From Clostridiaceae bacterium OM02-2AC (GTDB taxonomy: Bacteria; Bacillota_I; Bacilli_A; Erysipelotrichales; Erysipelotrichaceae): a DNA stretch of 64,000 bases. The notes under the pieces were generated by a model. The model was given only the letters and a program-made list of their open reading frames with translations. It had not been told where the DNA came from and made no database searches. How positions within the stretch are numbered: the first letter of the stretch is position 1; the number at the start of each line of letters is the position of its first letter. Positions 45,085 to 53,326 of the stretch are shown here, piece after piece. The DNA lies in NCBI GenBank assembly GCA_003481775.1, contig QULU01000023.1, positions 1 through 64,000 of the forward strand, in the 5' to 3' direction. The translations under genes were made by a program, and so were the position numbers.

Positions 45085-45282
45085 TTACCCACACAATCCA
45101 GACGGTATCTGGCTCTTTTGAACCTCATCTTCATTATAGCCCATATCTTTCTTTTTAGCAAGATATTCTTTCGTATTTATCTTTCCGTATTTCTGGGAAA
45201 TCAGGCTGACGAACACATCAGTGGCGTCCAGTTCTCCGTCAAACACAGTAGTCACATGAATCTCTGTTTTGTTTTTCGCCAT
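45085..45282 (-). CDS. Small IME2 protein upstream of the recombinase
   Basis: 65 residues: MAKNKTEIHVTTVFDGELDATDVFVSLISQKYG... It occupies the same position relative to the iterons and VirE gene as TnpW in IME1 and has a loosely similar beta-then-helix pattern. Not otherwise recognised. Confidence 0.55.
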   Translation of the reverse strand: MAKNKTEIHVTTVFDGELDATDVFVSLISQKYGKINTKEYLAKKKDMGYNEDEVQKSQIPSGLCG

Positions 45283-45325
45283 AGGCAGTTATCCTCCATA
45301 CATGAAAATAGCCAGACAGAGGGTG

Positions 45326-45511
45326 TCGGCAACGAAGTCCGGCAACGGGCTTCAAAAGACCTTGCAAACAATCTCAATCTGGCACTACTTACTATTTATA
45401 CTTTTCTTTTATTTTTCTGTTGTTTTGGTTGTTATAAGGGAGAAAAGCCCGGAAATAAGGGATTTTCCCCGGCAACCGGCTCGGCAACGGGATAGCAACA
45501 GGAGGTGCAAC
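45326..45511. other. Putative replication origin of IME2 (iteron cluster)
   Basis: Four repeats of (C/T)CGGCAAC-type start at 45469, 45481, 45492 and 45504 (12, 11, 12 bp apart; the last two are worn to ATAGCAAC and GGTGCAAC). Two more lie at 45326 and 45339 and an inverted GGTTGTTA at 45427, with an AT-rich stretch (45388-45425) between. Same plan as IME1, with G in place of A in the core. Confidence 0.68.
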
Positions 45512-45523
45512 GGGCTGTCATTC

Positions 45524-46918
45524 TCAGAATGGAAGCTCCATCTGTTCTGTGACCTCCACAAAACCGTCCATCGTTTTTTCAGACGGGTTGCCGGAGTCCG
45601 TTGCCGGGTTTTCACGCTCCCAGCCCTTTTGTCTGCCATATTCTGAAAACATTCTTGGGTTCGGGAAGTACCGCCAGCCGGAAATGCACTGGTTCATAAT
45701 CTCGTTGATTTCCCGGATTTCCCATTGCTTCGGCTCGTCAAAGGCATGGTTCAAGGCTTCCTTGTAAAGCTGCTTGGAGCAGACCATGCTCCCGGTGTAC
45801 TTATCAAGATACGCCTGTATCATTCCGGCTTTGGTGTCCTCCGGCATAAAATCCCGCTGGTGTTCTTTGAGATACCGCTGCATGGCGGGGCTGAAAGCCA
45901 GCTTGAACCTGCCGCTTCGGTAAATCTCCATCGCTTCCGCCCACATCTGCCCGATATAGGCTCTGGAAGCGGCTTCGTCCTCCAAAATGTGAACCTCGGC
46001 TTGCTCCGGGTACACCATGACCGGGATAAAGCGGCGGTTGCCGGAACGGTCAAGGGGCAGGAAGTCAAGGGCATTGGAAGTGCCGCCAAACACACACTGA
46101 CGGGGGCGGTCTGCCGGGTGGGTTTCATAGGGTATCTTGTAAACCTCTTTCTGCCGGCTTAAAAACGACTTGATTTCCTCAATGCTCTTGGCGTTGGCGG
46201 TTGCCATCATTTCCGACATTTCGATAATCCAGTGACCTTGCAGCTTACGGTACACATTGTCATCGTCCAGCTTCCGCAAATCATCGGAGAACCACTCGTC
46301 CCGGACTGCCAGCAGACGGAAGAAGGTGGACTTGCCAGCCCCCTGACCTCCGACCAGACAGAGCATGATTTCAAACTTGCACCCCGGCTGAAAGGCTCGT
46401 GAGATAGCGCCCAGCAGGAACAGCTTCAACGCTTCATAGGTGTAATCGTCTGCGTCAGCCCCCAAAAAGTGCCGCAGGCAGAAACGGATTCGCTCTGTCC
46501 CATCCCACACAAGGGTATTGAGATAATCCCGGATGGGATGGTACTTGTTTTCATTCGCCACAATCCCGATGGCGTTATCAATCTTTTTCTCATTGGTAAG
46601 CCCGTAGGTTTCCTCCAGATAGAGAAGCAGATACTTCATGTCCGTATCGTTTAAGGCTGTGCTTTCTCTGTGGAAACCGATGGGCTTTATGATGTCCTTG
46701 CGGTCGGTCAGGATGTTGTATGCGATAGCCCCGGAAAGCAGCGGGTCACGCTGGAATACGGTCAGACAGTTCCGTATGCTCTGACGGACACCGCCTTTCT
46801 CGGTAGTTTCCAGCCCCGCCTTGATTTCCTCAACACTCTGGGGTGGCTGCATGGCGTTCATGGTGTTTTTTAGTTCTTGCTGCGTCTGCGGCGGCAAGCT
46901 CTGCCATTCGCTGTTCAA
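45524..46918 (-). CDS. VirE-family replication helicase (IME2)
   Basis: 464 residues, a close relative of 10893-12269: Walker A CLVGGQGAGKSTFFRLL, WFSDDLRKLDDDNVYRKLQGHWIIEMSEM and DRSGNRRFIPV. Overlaps the primase gene by 89 bases, exactly as in IME1. Confidence 0.88.
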   Translation of the reverse strand: MNSEWQSLPPQTQQELKNTMNAMQPPQSVEEIKAGLETTEKGGVRQSIRNCLTVFQRDPLLSGAIAYNILTDRKDIIKPIGFHRESTALNDTDMKYLLLYLEETYGLTNEKKIDNAIGIVANENKYHPIRDYLNTLVWDGTERIRFCLRHFLGADADDYTYEALKLFLLGAISRAFQPGCKFEIMLCLVGGQGAGKSTFFRLLAVRDEWFSDDLRKLDDDNVYRKLQGHWIIEMSEMMATANAKSIEEIKSFLSRQKEVYKIPYETHPADRPRQCVFGGTSNALDFLPLDRSGNRRFIPVMVYPEQAEVHILEDEAASRAYIGQMWAEAMEIYRSGRFKLAFSPAMQRYLKEHQRDFMPEDTKAGMIQAYLDKYTGSMVCSKQLYKEALNHAFDEPKQWEIREINEIMNQCISGWRYFPNPRMFSEYGRQKGWERENPATDSGNPSEKTMDGFVEVTEQMELPF

Positions 46919-47474
46919 GCTGTATCACATCCTTTCCGTAGTCCGCAATCAAAGCCGCTTTTTCCTCTGTTTCCCCGAACAGCAGCACATCCAGCAGATA
47001 TTCTACTTGGTCTTGCTTCTGTAAGGCTTCCACAAACCGGGGATGAAAGGCTTCCTCCGAGGAGTGCGGGGCGTAATCCGTTCTCCATGCCATAAGCAAG
47101 TGAAGATAATCGGCAAGAATACGGAAACATCGGTTCTTTGCCTCCTGAAACTGTTCCTCCGGGGATTTCTGCCGGGGCTTGGGCTTTTTTGCCTTTCCCG
47201 GCGGCTTCCAGTCCTCATAGGAAAGCCCAAAGTCCTGTGCCAGTTGTACGGCGGCTTCTTTCTTTCCCAGCCCATACAGGGCGGCGGTAAAATCAATCAC
47301 ATCCCCATCCGCACCGCAGCCGAAGCAGTGGTAACGCTGATCCAGCTTCATGCTTGGGGTCTTATCGTTATGGAACGGGCAGCAAGCCATCCCGTTCCGA
47401 CCTACATGGATTCCATAATGCTCCGCAGCCTGTCTTGTTGTAACGGACTGCTTCACAGCTTCAAATACATTCAA
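46830..47474 (-). CDS. CHC2 zinc-finger DNA primase (IME2)
   Basis: 214 residues, homologous to the IME1 primase: CCPFHNDKTPSMKLDQRYHCFGCGADGD gives the C32/H35/C50/C53 zinc site. The C-terminal half is helical and basic. No Toprim domain. Works presumably with the VirE protein encoded next. Confidence 0.87.
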   Translation of the reverse strand: MNVFEAVKQSVTTRQAAEHYGIHVGRNGMACCPFHNDKTPSMKLDQRYHCFGCGADGDVIDFTAALYGLGKKEAAVQLAQDFGLSYEDWKPPGKAKKPKPRQKSPEEQFQEAKNRCFRILADYLHLLMAWRTDYAPHSSEEAFHPRFVEALQKQDQVEYLLDVLLFGETEEKAALIADYGKDVIQLEQRMAELAAADAARTKKHHERHAATPEC

Positions 47475-47501
47475 ATCTATCCCTCCTTGAAAAAAAGAAA
47501 A

Positions 47502-47536
47502 GCACCTGACATTCTCTGATTGAAAATGGCAAGTGC
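47502..47536 (-). terminator. Terminator of the IME2 relaxase
   Basis: GCACTTGCCATTTTC pairs with GAGAATGTCAGGTGC (three mismatches), then TTTTC. Homologous to the repeat A hairpin of IME1. Confidence 0.75.
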
Positions 47537-47539
47537 CTG

Positions 47540-49120
47540 TTAAAGTTCCATATCCTGTTGTTTGTGTTTTGTCTGCGCCGGGGCAGTTCTTTGTGCTTTT
47601 TTCTCGTCTGCCTTATCCTGCAAGACTTCCTTGATGGGCTGCTTCTTGGGCGGCTCTTTGCTTTCCTCTGTGCCGGGTGTGGCTTTCCGTACCCAGTAGC
47701 GAATGTCCCGCAGCTTCTTCAAATCCTCCTGTACCTCGGTCAGTGGTACTTTCAGCTCTGCGATTTCTTCCAGAAGTTTTTCATGCTCCTCTTGCAGCTC
47801 CTTTTGGGTACTGTCCTTATCGTCTGGGTGCTTGGCAAGGTAGGCGGCGGCTTTCTCATACCGGGCAACCTCCGGGTGTTCCTGTTTGAATTTCTCCTTT
47901 GTTTTCTTAAAAAATATCTTCTGGTACTTCTCATAGACAGGCTTACATTCCTTGCAGTCTGTCCGGCTGGCAAGAATCCCGTCAATCACTTTGCTTCGGG
48001 CTTCCTTTGGCTTCATCTGATTGCGGTAATCTGCGGCTGATTTCCCGGAAGATTCCAGAAATGCTTCTAAGTCCTCCACAGTGGAAAGCCCCTTTTGCCG
48101 GAGATAGGACAGCGCTTCGCTGACTGCCTTTAAGTCCTGTGAAGTCCCCCGATTCTGTCCAACCCTTGTCCAGTCCTTCCGTTCTTCCTTTCGTATCTCC
48201 ATATACTTCATCAGCAGATTGGGAAGAAGTGTCGCTTCCTCCGCCGCTTTTTGTGCAAGCAGCTCTTTCCGTTTTTCGCCCAGCTCGGTAATCCAGCCTT
48301 TGAGGTTTTGGATAAGCTGCCGGATGGACTTCATCAGATTGTTGGCAGCTCTGATTTCCCGGTTCAGGTTGCCGATATTCGTCTGGATACCTCGCTTTTC
48401 CATCTGCCGGACAGCAGCTCCCTCATGGACAGTAGGGACTATATCAAGCCCCTGTCTGGCATAGGAACGCAAGTCCACACGCTCCGGGCGGTCATTGGCT
48501 TCCAGATAGCGGTTCTGGATGACCTCCCATTCATGCCGCCAGATTTCACAATACTTCTGGTTGTTCCAGTCCACCGTATCTTCCTTGTGGCTTTTCCACC
48601 TGCCGGATGGCAGTTTTATCCGTTCCCCGTTCTCATCAAGGTCATAAACCTTGCGGCTTTTGGGAAGCCATTTCCCATGTTCGTCCATTGCCCGCATGGT
48701 CAGCAGGACATGGGCGTGGGGATTGTGTCCCGGCGGATGGGGGTCATGGATGGCAAAGTCAGCAATCATGCCTTTGGAAACAAACTGCTGCTCACAAAAC
48801 TCCCGGACAAGGACAGCATACTGGTCGGGCGGTATCTCTCTGGGGATGGTAAGCACCCACCGCCTTGCAAGCTGGGAGTTCCATTGTTTTTCCACCGCTT
48901 CAGCGGCGTTCCACAAAGTATTGCGGTCTGCATATTCCTGTGGGGCATTAGGTGGGAGCAGGATTTCATTGTGGACGATACCACGCTTTTCCGGGTAGTG
49001 CTTCACTTGCTGGTCGTATTCACAGAACAGCTTTTCGCCGCTTTGGTAAGCAGCGGCGGCAACCGCAGACTGCCGCTGGCTGCGCTGAACAATCGTGATT
49101 TCGTTGTGTGGACAGGGCAT
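47540..49120 (-). CDS. MobA/MobL (MOBQ) relaxase of IME2
   Basis: 526 residues. N-terminal relaxase domain with conserved SAVAAAAYQSGEKL and the metal motif HDPHPPGHNPHAHVLLTMR; the C-terminal half is a long charged coiled coil ending QQDMEL. MOBQ relaxases nick at TAAGTGCGCCCT-like sites, and one lies at 50070-50083. ATG after AAGGAGG. Confidence 0.92.
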   Translation of the reverse strand: MPCPHNEITIVQRSQRQSAVAAAAYQSGEKLFCEYDQQVKHYPEKRGIVHNEILLPPNAPQEYADRNTLWNAAEAVEKQWNSQLARRWVLTIPREIPPDQYAVLVREFCEQQFVSKGMIADFAIHDPHPPGHNPHAHVLLTMRAMDEHGKWLPKSRKVYDLDENGERIKLPSGRWKSHKEDTVDWNNQKYCEIWRHEWEVIQNRYLEANDRPERVDLRSYARQGLDIVPTVHEGAAVRQMEKRGIQTNIGNLNREIRAANNLMKSIRQLIQNLKGWITELGEKRKELLAQKAAEEATLLPNLLMKYMEIRKEERKDWTRVGQNRGTSQDLKAVSEALSYLRQKGLSTVEDLEAFLESSGKSAADYRNQMKPKEARSKVIDGILASRTDCKECKPVYEKYQKIFFKKTKEKFKQEHPEVARYEKAAAYLAKHPDDKDSTQKELQEEHEKLLEEIAELKVPLTEVQEDLKKLRDIRYWVRKATPGTEESKEPPKKQPIKEVLQDKADEKKAQRTAPAQTKHKQQDMEL

Positions 49121-49190
49121 TTCGTGTCCCTCCTTTCGGTAATTGGTGGATGGGGTGGCGTTTTACCACCTCATTTTGGGCAGAAAAAAA

Positions 49191-49219
49191 GCAGGAGATC
49201 TTTTTTCAGATTTCCTGCT
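49191..49219 (-). terminator. Cargo terminator shared with IME1
   Basis: GCAGGAAATCT / AGATCTCCTGC stem then TTTTTTT leftward. The same hairpin follows the IME1 cassettes (12914-12943 and 13646-13676). Confidence 0.82.
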
Positions 49220-49312
49220 CGGTGTGCCGCTGTGTGGGCGGCGGGTATTTAGTTGTAAAAGTTCGGGACAAGTTGACCCGATGTGAAGCTGACAAACTGG
49301 AAGTTGTCTGTA

Positions 49313-49795
49313 TTATTCACTTTTCTTCAGCTTATCTGCTATTTTGCGCTTCAAATCATAATCTCCACCGGGAGAAAGGGGCGGCAGAGCCGTCCATTCC
49401 TCCTTACTAATAGACACTGTCTGGTCTAGCGGGTTGGACTTCCGACCGGCAGAATAATCCCCCCAAGAAAACCAGAATCCCGCTGCGTCTTCTGGCAGAG
49501 TATAGTCCTTCTGGCGGCCGATGATACGCCACTCTCCTTCGCTTTTCCGGTCAAACAGGCTATAGGTGTCCAGCGGAGTCACCAAGAGCCGGCCTGACCT
49601 GAGAATGTCTTTCTCAGTGATGATTGGCTGGTCTGAGGTATAGTCAAATATTTCCACAATATGAAAGATTACCTTTGACATGATACGCCCGAAACAATAA
49701 GTGTGGTCATCATACTTGAAACAAAAAATGTCCCCACTCTTGAGAAATCTCAACATCGTTCGTGGTTTCTTTTCCCATCCCCAAATCTTTATCAT
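49313..49795 (-). CDS. Immunity protein Imm26-like
   Basis: About 160 residues from the ATG at 49795 (after AAGGAGG). RFLKSGDIFCFKYDDHTYCFGRIMSKVIFHIVEIFDYTSDQPII matches the Imm26-type immunity proteins of polymorphic toxin systems (from memory). No toxin gene lies nearby. It has its own promoter and terminator, as in the IME1 cassettes. Confidence 0.75.
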   Translation of the reverse strand: MIKIWGWEKKPRTMLRFLKSGDIFCFKYDDHTYCFGRIMSKVIFHIVEIFDYTSDQPIITEKDILRSGRLLVTPLDTYSLFDRKSEGEWRIIGRQKDYTLPEDAAGFWFSWGDYSAGRKSNPLDQTVSISKEEWTALPPLSPGGDYDLKRKIADKLKKSE

Positions 49796-49831
49796 ATTGC
49801 CCTCCTTAAATTCCGATTTGTTGTCATCTTC

Positions 49832-49861
49832 ATTATACTTCACTGCCTATCGAAAAGATAG
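49832..49861 (-). promoter_or_regulatory. Cargo promoter of IME2
   Basis: Leftward TATAAT in GGCAGTGAAGTATAATGA, matching the end of promoter block D of IME1 (GTTGATGAAGTATAATGA). Confidence 0.6.
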
Positions 49862-50049
49862 CATATTTTATGAAACTTGTCGGCTGGGAACAGCTTGCAA
49901 CGCAAGGTGTCCCCAGATGGCAAGTCCACAAAAGGGTAGCTGGCGGCAGCCAGCGCAGGGGAAGCGTAGCGTCCCCTGTATGATTTGGAGCAGACCATGC
50001 CTGCGGAAAATCACAGCCCTCCGGCGAGGAGCCTTCGGAGAACGCAATG
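49862..50049. other. Non-coding region leading to the IME2 oriT
   Basis: No gene seen. GC-rich with short inverted repeats (CTGGCGGCAGCCAG near 49940; CCTCCGGCGAGGAGCC near 50022), as is common beside transfer origins. Confidence 0.45.
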
Positions 50050-50083
50050 CACCAACCTCTGGGTGGTGTATAATTGCGCCCTT
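50050..50083. other. oriT: Transfer origin (oriT) of IME2
   Basis: An inverted repeat CACCAACC-tct-GGGTGGTG (one mismatch) is followed two bases later by TAATTGCGCCCTTA. The MOBQ nick region of pIP501/pSK41-type plasmids is TAAGTGCGCCCTTA behind an inverted repeat, a 13/14 match. It lies in the same element as a MOBQ relaxase. Confidence 0.82.
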
Positions 50084-50089
50084 AGTAAA

Positions 50090-50386
50090 CTAAGGGGTTT
50101 CTGGCTTCTTCCGTTCCAGCAGTTTTTTCAATAATTCCTGCGTGTCCTGCCTGTGAAAAATGATTTTGAGCAACACCATGACATCATCATCTGTCAGGCG
50201 TTCCGGCTCTTGCAGAAAACTTTCCAGCATACCGCCACGAGTGCAGAGCCGGTGCGTCCGTTCCTTTCGGGTAAGCTGTTTCAACTGGTGCTGCAATGCC
50301 TTTTCATCATTGATGGCTTTCCGCAGTTTCTTTTCGCTTTTCTCCAGCTCCCGGTTTAGCTTTTCCAGCTTTGAGGTATCAGGCAA
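50090..50386 (-). CDS. DUF3847 coiled-coil protein
   Basis: 98 residues with KLEKLNRELEKSEKKLRKAINDEKALQHQLKQLTRKERTHRLCTRGGMLE, the DUF3847 pattern. It is encoded just beside oriT and may be a mobilization accessory. Overlaps the next gene by 8 bases. Confidence 0.8.
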   Translation of the reverse strand: MPDTSKLEKLNRELEKSEKKLRKAINDEKALQHQLKQLTRKERTHRLCTRGGMLESFLQEPERLTDDDVMVLLKIIFHRQDTQELLKKLLERKKPETP

Positions 50387-50720
50387 GGGCAGCGTCCTCC
50401 TTTCCCGGTATCAGCACATAAATCCGGTTTGGTTCTCCAACGCCCTGACGCACCCGCATGATAAGTCCGGCGGTTTCCAGTTCATTCAGAGAACGCTTGA
50501 CCGTCATGGGACTGCGGGACAGGACTGCGGCAATGGCTGTGACAGAGAAGCAGACAAACAGGATTCCGTTCTCGTCCTCCTGCCCTTTGGATAGCATAGC
50601 GTCCAGCATCCGGCAGTACATGACCTTTGCGGTGCTGCTGACTGGAAATCCTGTCAACGCTATGGGAAAGGGCATACAGGGCGGCAATGGTGTGTCTATG
50701 GTCATAAATTCAAAATTCAT
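50379..50720 (-). CDS. Helix-turn-helix plasmid-type initiator/regulator
   Basis: 113 residues. SSTAKVMYCRMLDAML...FVCFSVTAIAAVLSRSPMTVKRSLNELETAGLI is a RepA/winged-helix pattern found in replication initiators and regulators of mobile elements. Its role in IME2 replication or oriT control is inferred. Confidence 0.7.
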   Translation of the reverse strand: MNFEFMTIDTPLPPCMPFPIALTGFPVSSTAKVMYCRMLDAMLSKGQEDENGILFVCFSVTAIAAVLSRSPMTVKRSLNELETAGLIMRVRQGVGEPNRIYVLIPGKEDAALA

Positions 50721-50905
50721 TCGGTGTGTTCCTCCTTTTTCTTTGCTCGTTTGGATAAATAACGGGGGCAGTCAATCACAACCGCCCGGAAGCTCTGCCT
50801 GCACCCATGCTGGCATTTCCTGCATAATTCGTTGTAAGTGACACGCCCCCGGTCATTGAGGTAAAAAGAAAGCTCATGCTTCCTCTTTTTGCTCATTCTC
50901 GGCAT
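50717..50905 (-). CDS. Small Cys-rich basic protein
   Basis: 62 residues with LCRKCQHGC and a later Cys, and basic ends (MSKKRKHE, SKRAKKKEE). It overlaps the following gene by 4 bases. Probably a small zinc or DNA-binding protein of the element. Confidence 0.65.
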   Translation of the reverse strand: MPRMSKKRKHELSFYLNDRGRVTYNELCRKCQHGCRQSFRAVVIDCPRYLSKRAKKKEEHTE

Positions 50906-51326
50906 ATTGCGCTTCCTCCCGTTTTAGTGTATGGTTTCGGGGCGATTTTCGGTAAAATTACAGCCATAGAGCCGCTTAAAATCTCCCGAAGTATCAGCGA
51001 TAGGGTAGACTGTCCCCCTATCAGATTGTTGTGTTTCGGTATCATTTCGGTGTCAGTTCGCCAGTTCTCCCCGGTGTCGTTCCTCCCCTGAATCTCACAG
51101 CGGCGTATCGCTCCCTTTGGTACGCTCGTTTCGGTCAGGTTTCCTCCACATCCCTGCCAAAAGTCATGGCGCTACATCGCCGGGGAAGCATATCCCACAC
51201 AGGCTGGTCATTCGATTGGAATAATCCATCGATGAACTACCTGTATCATAGAACATTTTTGTGCCCTGTGCCGTATGTCCACAAAGTAGGAATTAAGGGC
51301 AAAAATCAAAAATTTCCACGATTGCG
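50906..51326. other. Non-coding divergent region of IME2
   Basis: About 420 bases between the leftward mobilization genes and the rightward XRE gene. Contains a short inverted repeat (GATAGGG...CCCTATC near 50998-51019) but no gene I can support. Confidence 0.4.
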
Positions 51327-51350
51327 GAATTGATATGGTATAATCAATTC
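51327..51350 (+). promoter_or_regulatory. XRE promoter with overlapping operator
   Basis: Palindrome GAATTGAT-8 bp-ATCAATTC surrounds the -10 box TATAAT (51339-51344). The rightward XRE gene starts 40 bases later, so autorepression is likely. Confidence 0.7.
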
Positions 51351-51389
51351 AACGGTTATATATGTTGTCAAAAAGGGGGAACTGCTTCA

Positions 51390-52196
51390 ATGAACGGAGC
51401 TACTACAATACAGGAACGGCTAAAAGATTTACGATTAAACAAAGGATTAAAACTGGAAGAACTGGCTGAGCAAACGGGTATTTCAAAATCGGCTCTTGGC
51501 AGTTATGAAAAAGACGACTATAAGGAAATCAATCATGGCAACCTTATCCTGCTGGCAGATTTTTACGGGGTGTCCCTCGATTATCTCTTTTGCCGTACAG
51601 AGAACCGGGCGGAGATCAACACGCCATTAAGGGAGCTGCATTTGAGCGATGAAATGGTAGCACTTCTGAAAAGCGGTCGGATTAACAACCGTCTGCTGTG
51701 CGAACTTGCCACCCATAAGGACTTTATCAAGTTTCTTGCGGATATTGAGATTTATGTGGATGGAATTGCCACCATGCAGATTCAGAACCTCAACGCCCTT
51801 GTCGATACTGTCCGGCATGAAATCATTGAACGGTATCGCCCCGGCGAAGATGACCCGCATTTGAAGGTGCTGAAAGCTGCCCATATCAGTGATGATGAGT
51901 ATTTCAGTCACATGGTTCTGGATGACCTCAACCTGATTATCCGGGATATTCGGGAAGCCCACAAAAAGGACAGTGAGAGTGCGCCCCAGATCACCGTTGC
52001 CGATGAACTGAAAGAAAATCTGGAAGCGGTCGAAAATTTCAAGGGCAGCCGGGATGAAAAGCTCGTTGTCCTTTACTGCAAGCAGCTCGGCATCAACTAT
52101 AAAAATCTGTCAGACGAAGAATTTCGCTGGCTCATTCGTATTCTCAAAAAGTCAAAGAAAATGGGAACGCCTATCAGCCAGAGGAAAAAACGGTAA
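51390..52196 (+). CDS. XRE-family regulator (IME2)
   Basis: 268 residues, rightward. N-terminal helix-turn-helix (LKDLRLNKGLKLEELAEQTGISKSALGSYEKDD, then LADFYGVSLDYLF) and a long helical C-terminus. The ATG at 51390 follows GGGGGAAC; a start at 51330 would be inside the operator. It is divergent from the mobilization genes and probably controls them. Confidence 0.85.
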   Translation: MNGATTIQERLKDLRLNKGLKLEELAEQTGISKSALGSYEKDDYKEINHGNLILLADFYGVSLDYLFCRTENRAEINTPLRELHLSDEMVALLKSGRINNRLLCELATHKDFIKFLADIEIYVDGIATMQIQNLNALVDTVRHEIIERYRPGEDDPHLKVLKAAHISDDEYFSHMVLDDLNLIIRDIREAHKKDSESAPQITVADELKENLEAVENFKGSRDEKLVVLYCKQLGINYKNLSDEEFRWLIRILKKSKKMGTPISQRKKR

Positions 52197-52200
52197 AGAA

Positions 52201-52247
52201 AAACCGCTGTTGCATGGTTTGTTGGTTTCCATGTAGCAGCGGTTTTT
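52201..52247 (+). terminator. Terminator of the XRE gene
   Basis: Stem AAACCGCTG...CAGCGGTTT with inner CATGG/CCATG, then TTTTT. It could also stop leftward transcription. Confidence 0.82.
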
Positions 52248-52323
52248 GCTGGGATTATTCAGTTGAATTTTCAGAACGACAAACTTGAAGTTGTCGCTTT
52301 AAATTGCAATTCTATTTCCAGCC

Positions 52324-52665
52324 TTATCTAGGAAAATCAAACTGCTCCGTTATATCCGTATCGTCTATATGTATATACCACTCCGCACCCTTCAATAAAA
52401 TGACAATCTCCTGCAAGCACTCTGCCCAATAATCTAAAACTTCCACAAAGTGTTCTTCACCCTCATCAATGGGTAATTTGGTAGCTCCCTCAAAAATGAC
52501 GTTTTCCTCTGTCGGACTTGAATTATCATACGCACAAAACGGCTCGTACATTTCACCTAAAGAATATTTAGAAATGTAGGTATCAATAATAGTGTTACAG
52601 ATAGATTTTTCCTGTTTCGATAGATGGGTATCTCTTTTTGCTATGTAATATAATGAAACTGACAT
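52324..52665 (-). CDS. Immunity-like small protein
   Basis: About 113 residues from ATG 52665 (after AGGAGG). SLYYIAKRDTHLSKQEK...PFCAYDNSS...VIFEGATKLP...YWAECLQEIVILLKGAEWYIHIDDTDI resembles a small family I associate with polymorphic-toxin immunity (from memory, low certainty). It stands alone between a terminator and tnpV. Confidence 0.6.
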   Translation of the reverse strand: MSVSLYYIAKRDTHLSKQEKSICNTIIDTYISKYSLGEMYEPFCAYDNSSPTEENVIFEGATKLPIDEGEEHFVEVLDYWAECLQEIVILLKGAEWYIHIDDTDITEQFDFPR

Positions 52666-52716
52666 ATCCCTTTCCTCCTGTAAATTCCGATTTGTCATAA
52701 TCATTCTATCATACCG

Positions 52717-53094
52717 TTATGAATAAATCATCTCATGCAATACAATTTCTTCTGCCCGGTTGTGAATGTTATTACACCGCCGCACCCATTCCATTTGACG
52801 GGTACACTTTAATTCCTCGGTCACGCCCTCGGCAATTTTCATCTGCTCCATGATGGTGTCTAACCGTTCCTGTGCCTGTTCGTTCAGGTCTGCGAGATAT
52901 GTCCATAACTCCCCAGTCAAGGTCAATGTGTTCAATCGGGCTGGATGGATTTCCCTTAAATATTCCCGGTGCAGCCGTCCATACTTTCCAATGGGGCGGT
53001 GTTCTTCCGGCAGTTTCAGGTCTGGGATGTAGTAATCCCCAACAAGGATATAATCAATTCCGTTTTCTGTTATTCTTGGTTTCAATTCGCTCAT
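52717..53094 (-). CDS. tnpV: TnpV-family transposon protein (IME2)
   Basis: 125 residues with IDYILVGDYYIPDLKLPEEHRPIGKYGRLHREYL; homologue of the IME1 TnpV (19733-20116). Here it is not next to the recombinase, which is at the other end, but follows an XRE gene with a 41-base overlap. Confidence 0.87.
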   Translation of the reverse strand: MSELKPRITENGIDYILVGDYYIPDLKLPEEHRPIGKYGRLHREYLREIHPARLNTLTLTGELWTYLADLNEQAQERLDTIMEQMKIAEGVTEELKCTRQMEWVRRCNNIHNRAEEIVLHEMIYS

Positions 53095-53326
53095 GTTCCT
53101 TACCTCCTGTGGAAGCTGGCTCGTCTGGTACTAACTCAATCACATCGGTAATCTCACAATTCAGCGTTTCGCAGATACGGGCTAATGTGTCCATGCTGAT
53201 GTGCTTTCCCTCTTTGCTCATGTTGGCAATCATATTCGTTGTCATACCGGCGGCAAGCCTTAAATCTTCTTTTCTCATATCACGCTCTAACAGTGTGTGC
53301 CAGAGCGGTTTATAGCTGATGTGCAT
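53054..53326 (-). CDS. XRE-family regulator near the IME2 left end
   Basis: About 90 residues: ISYKPLWHTLLERDMRKEDLRLAAGMTTNMIANMSKEGKHISMDTLARICETLNCEITDVIEL, a Cro/CI helix-turn-helix. ATG at 53326 after GGAAAG. The gene starts about 160 bases inside the left junction, downstream of the disrupted maff2. Confidence 0.82.
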   Translation of the reverse strand: MHISYKPLWHTLLERDMRKEDLRLAAGMTTNMIANMSKEGKHISMDTLARICETLNCEITDVIELVPDEPASTGGKEHERIETKNNRKRN

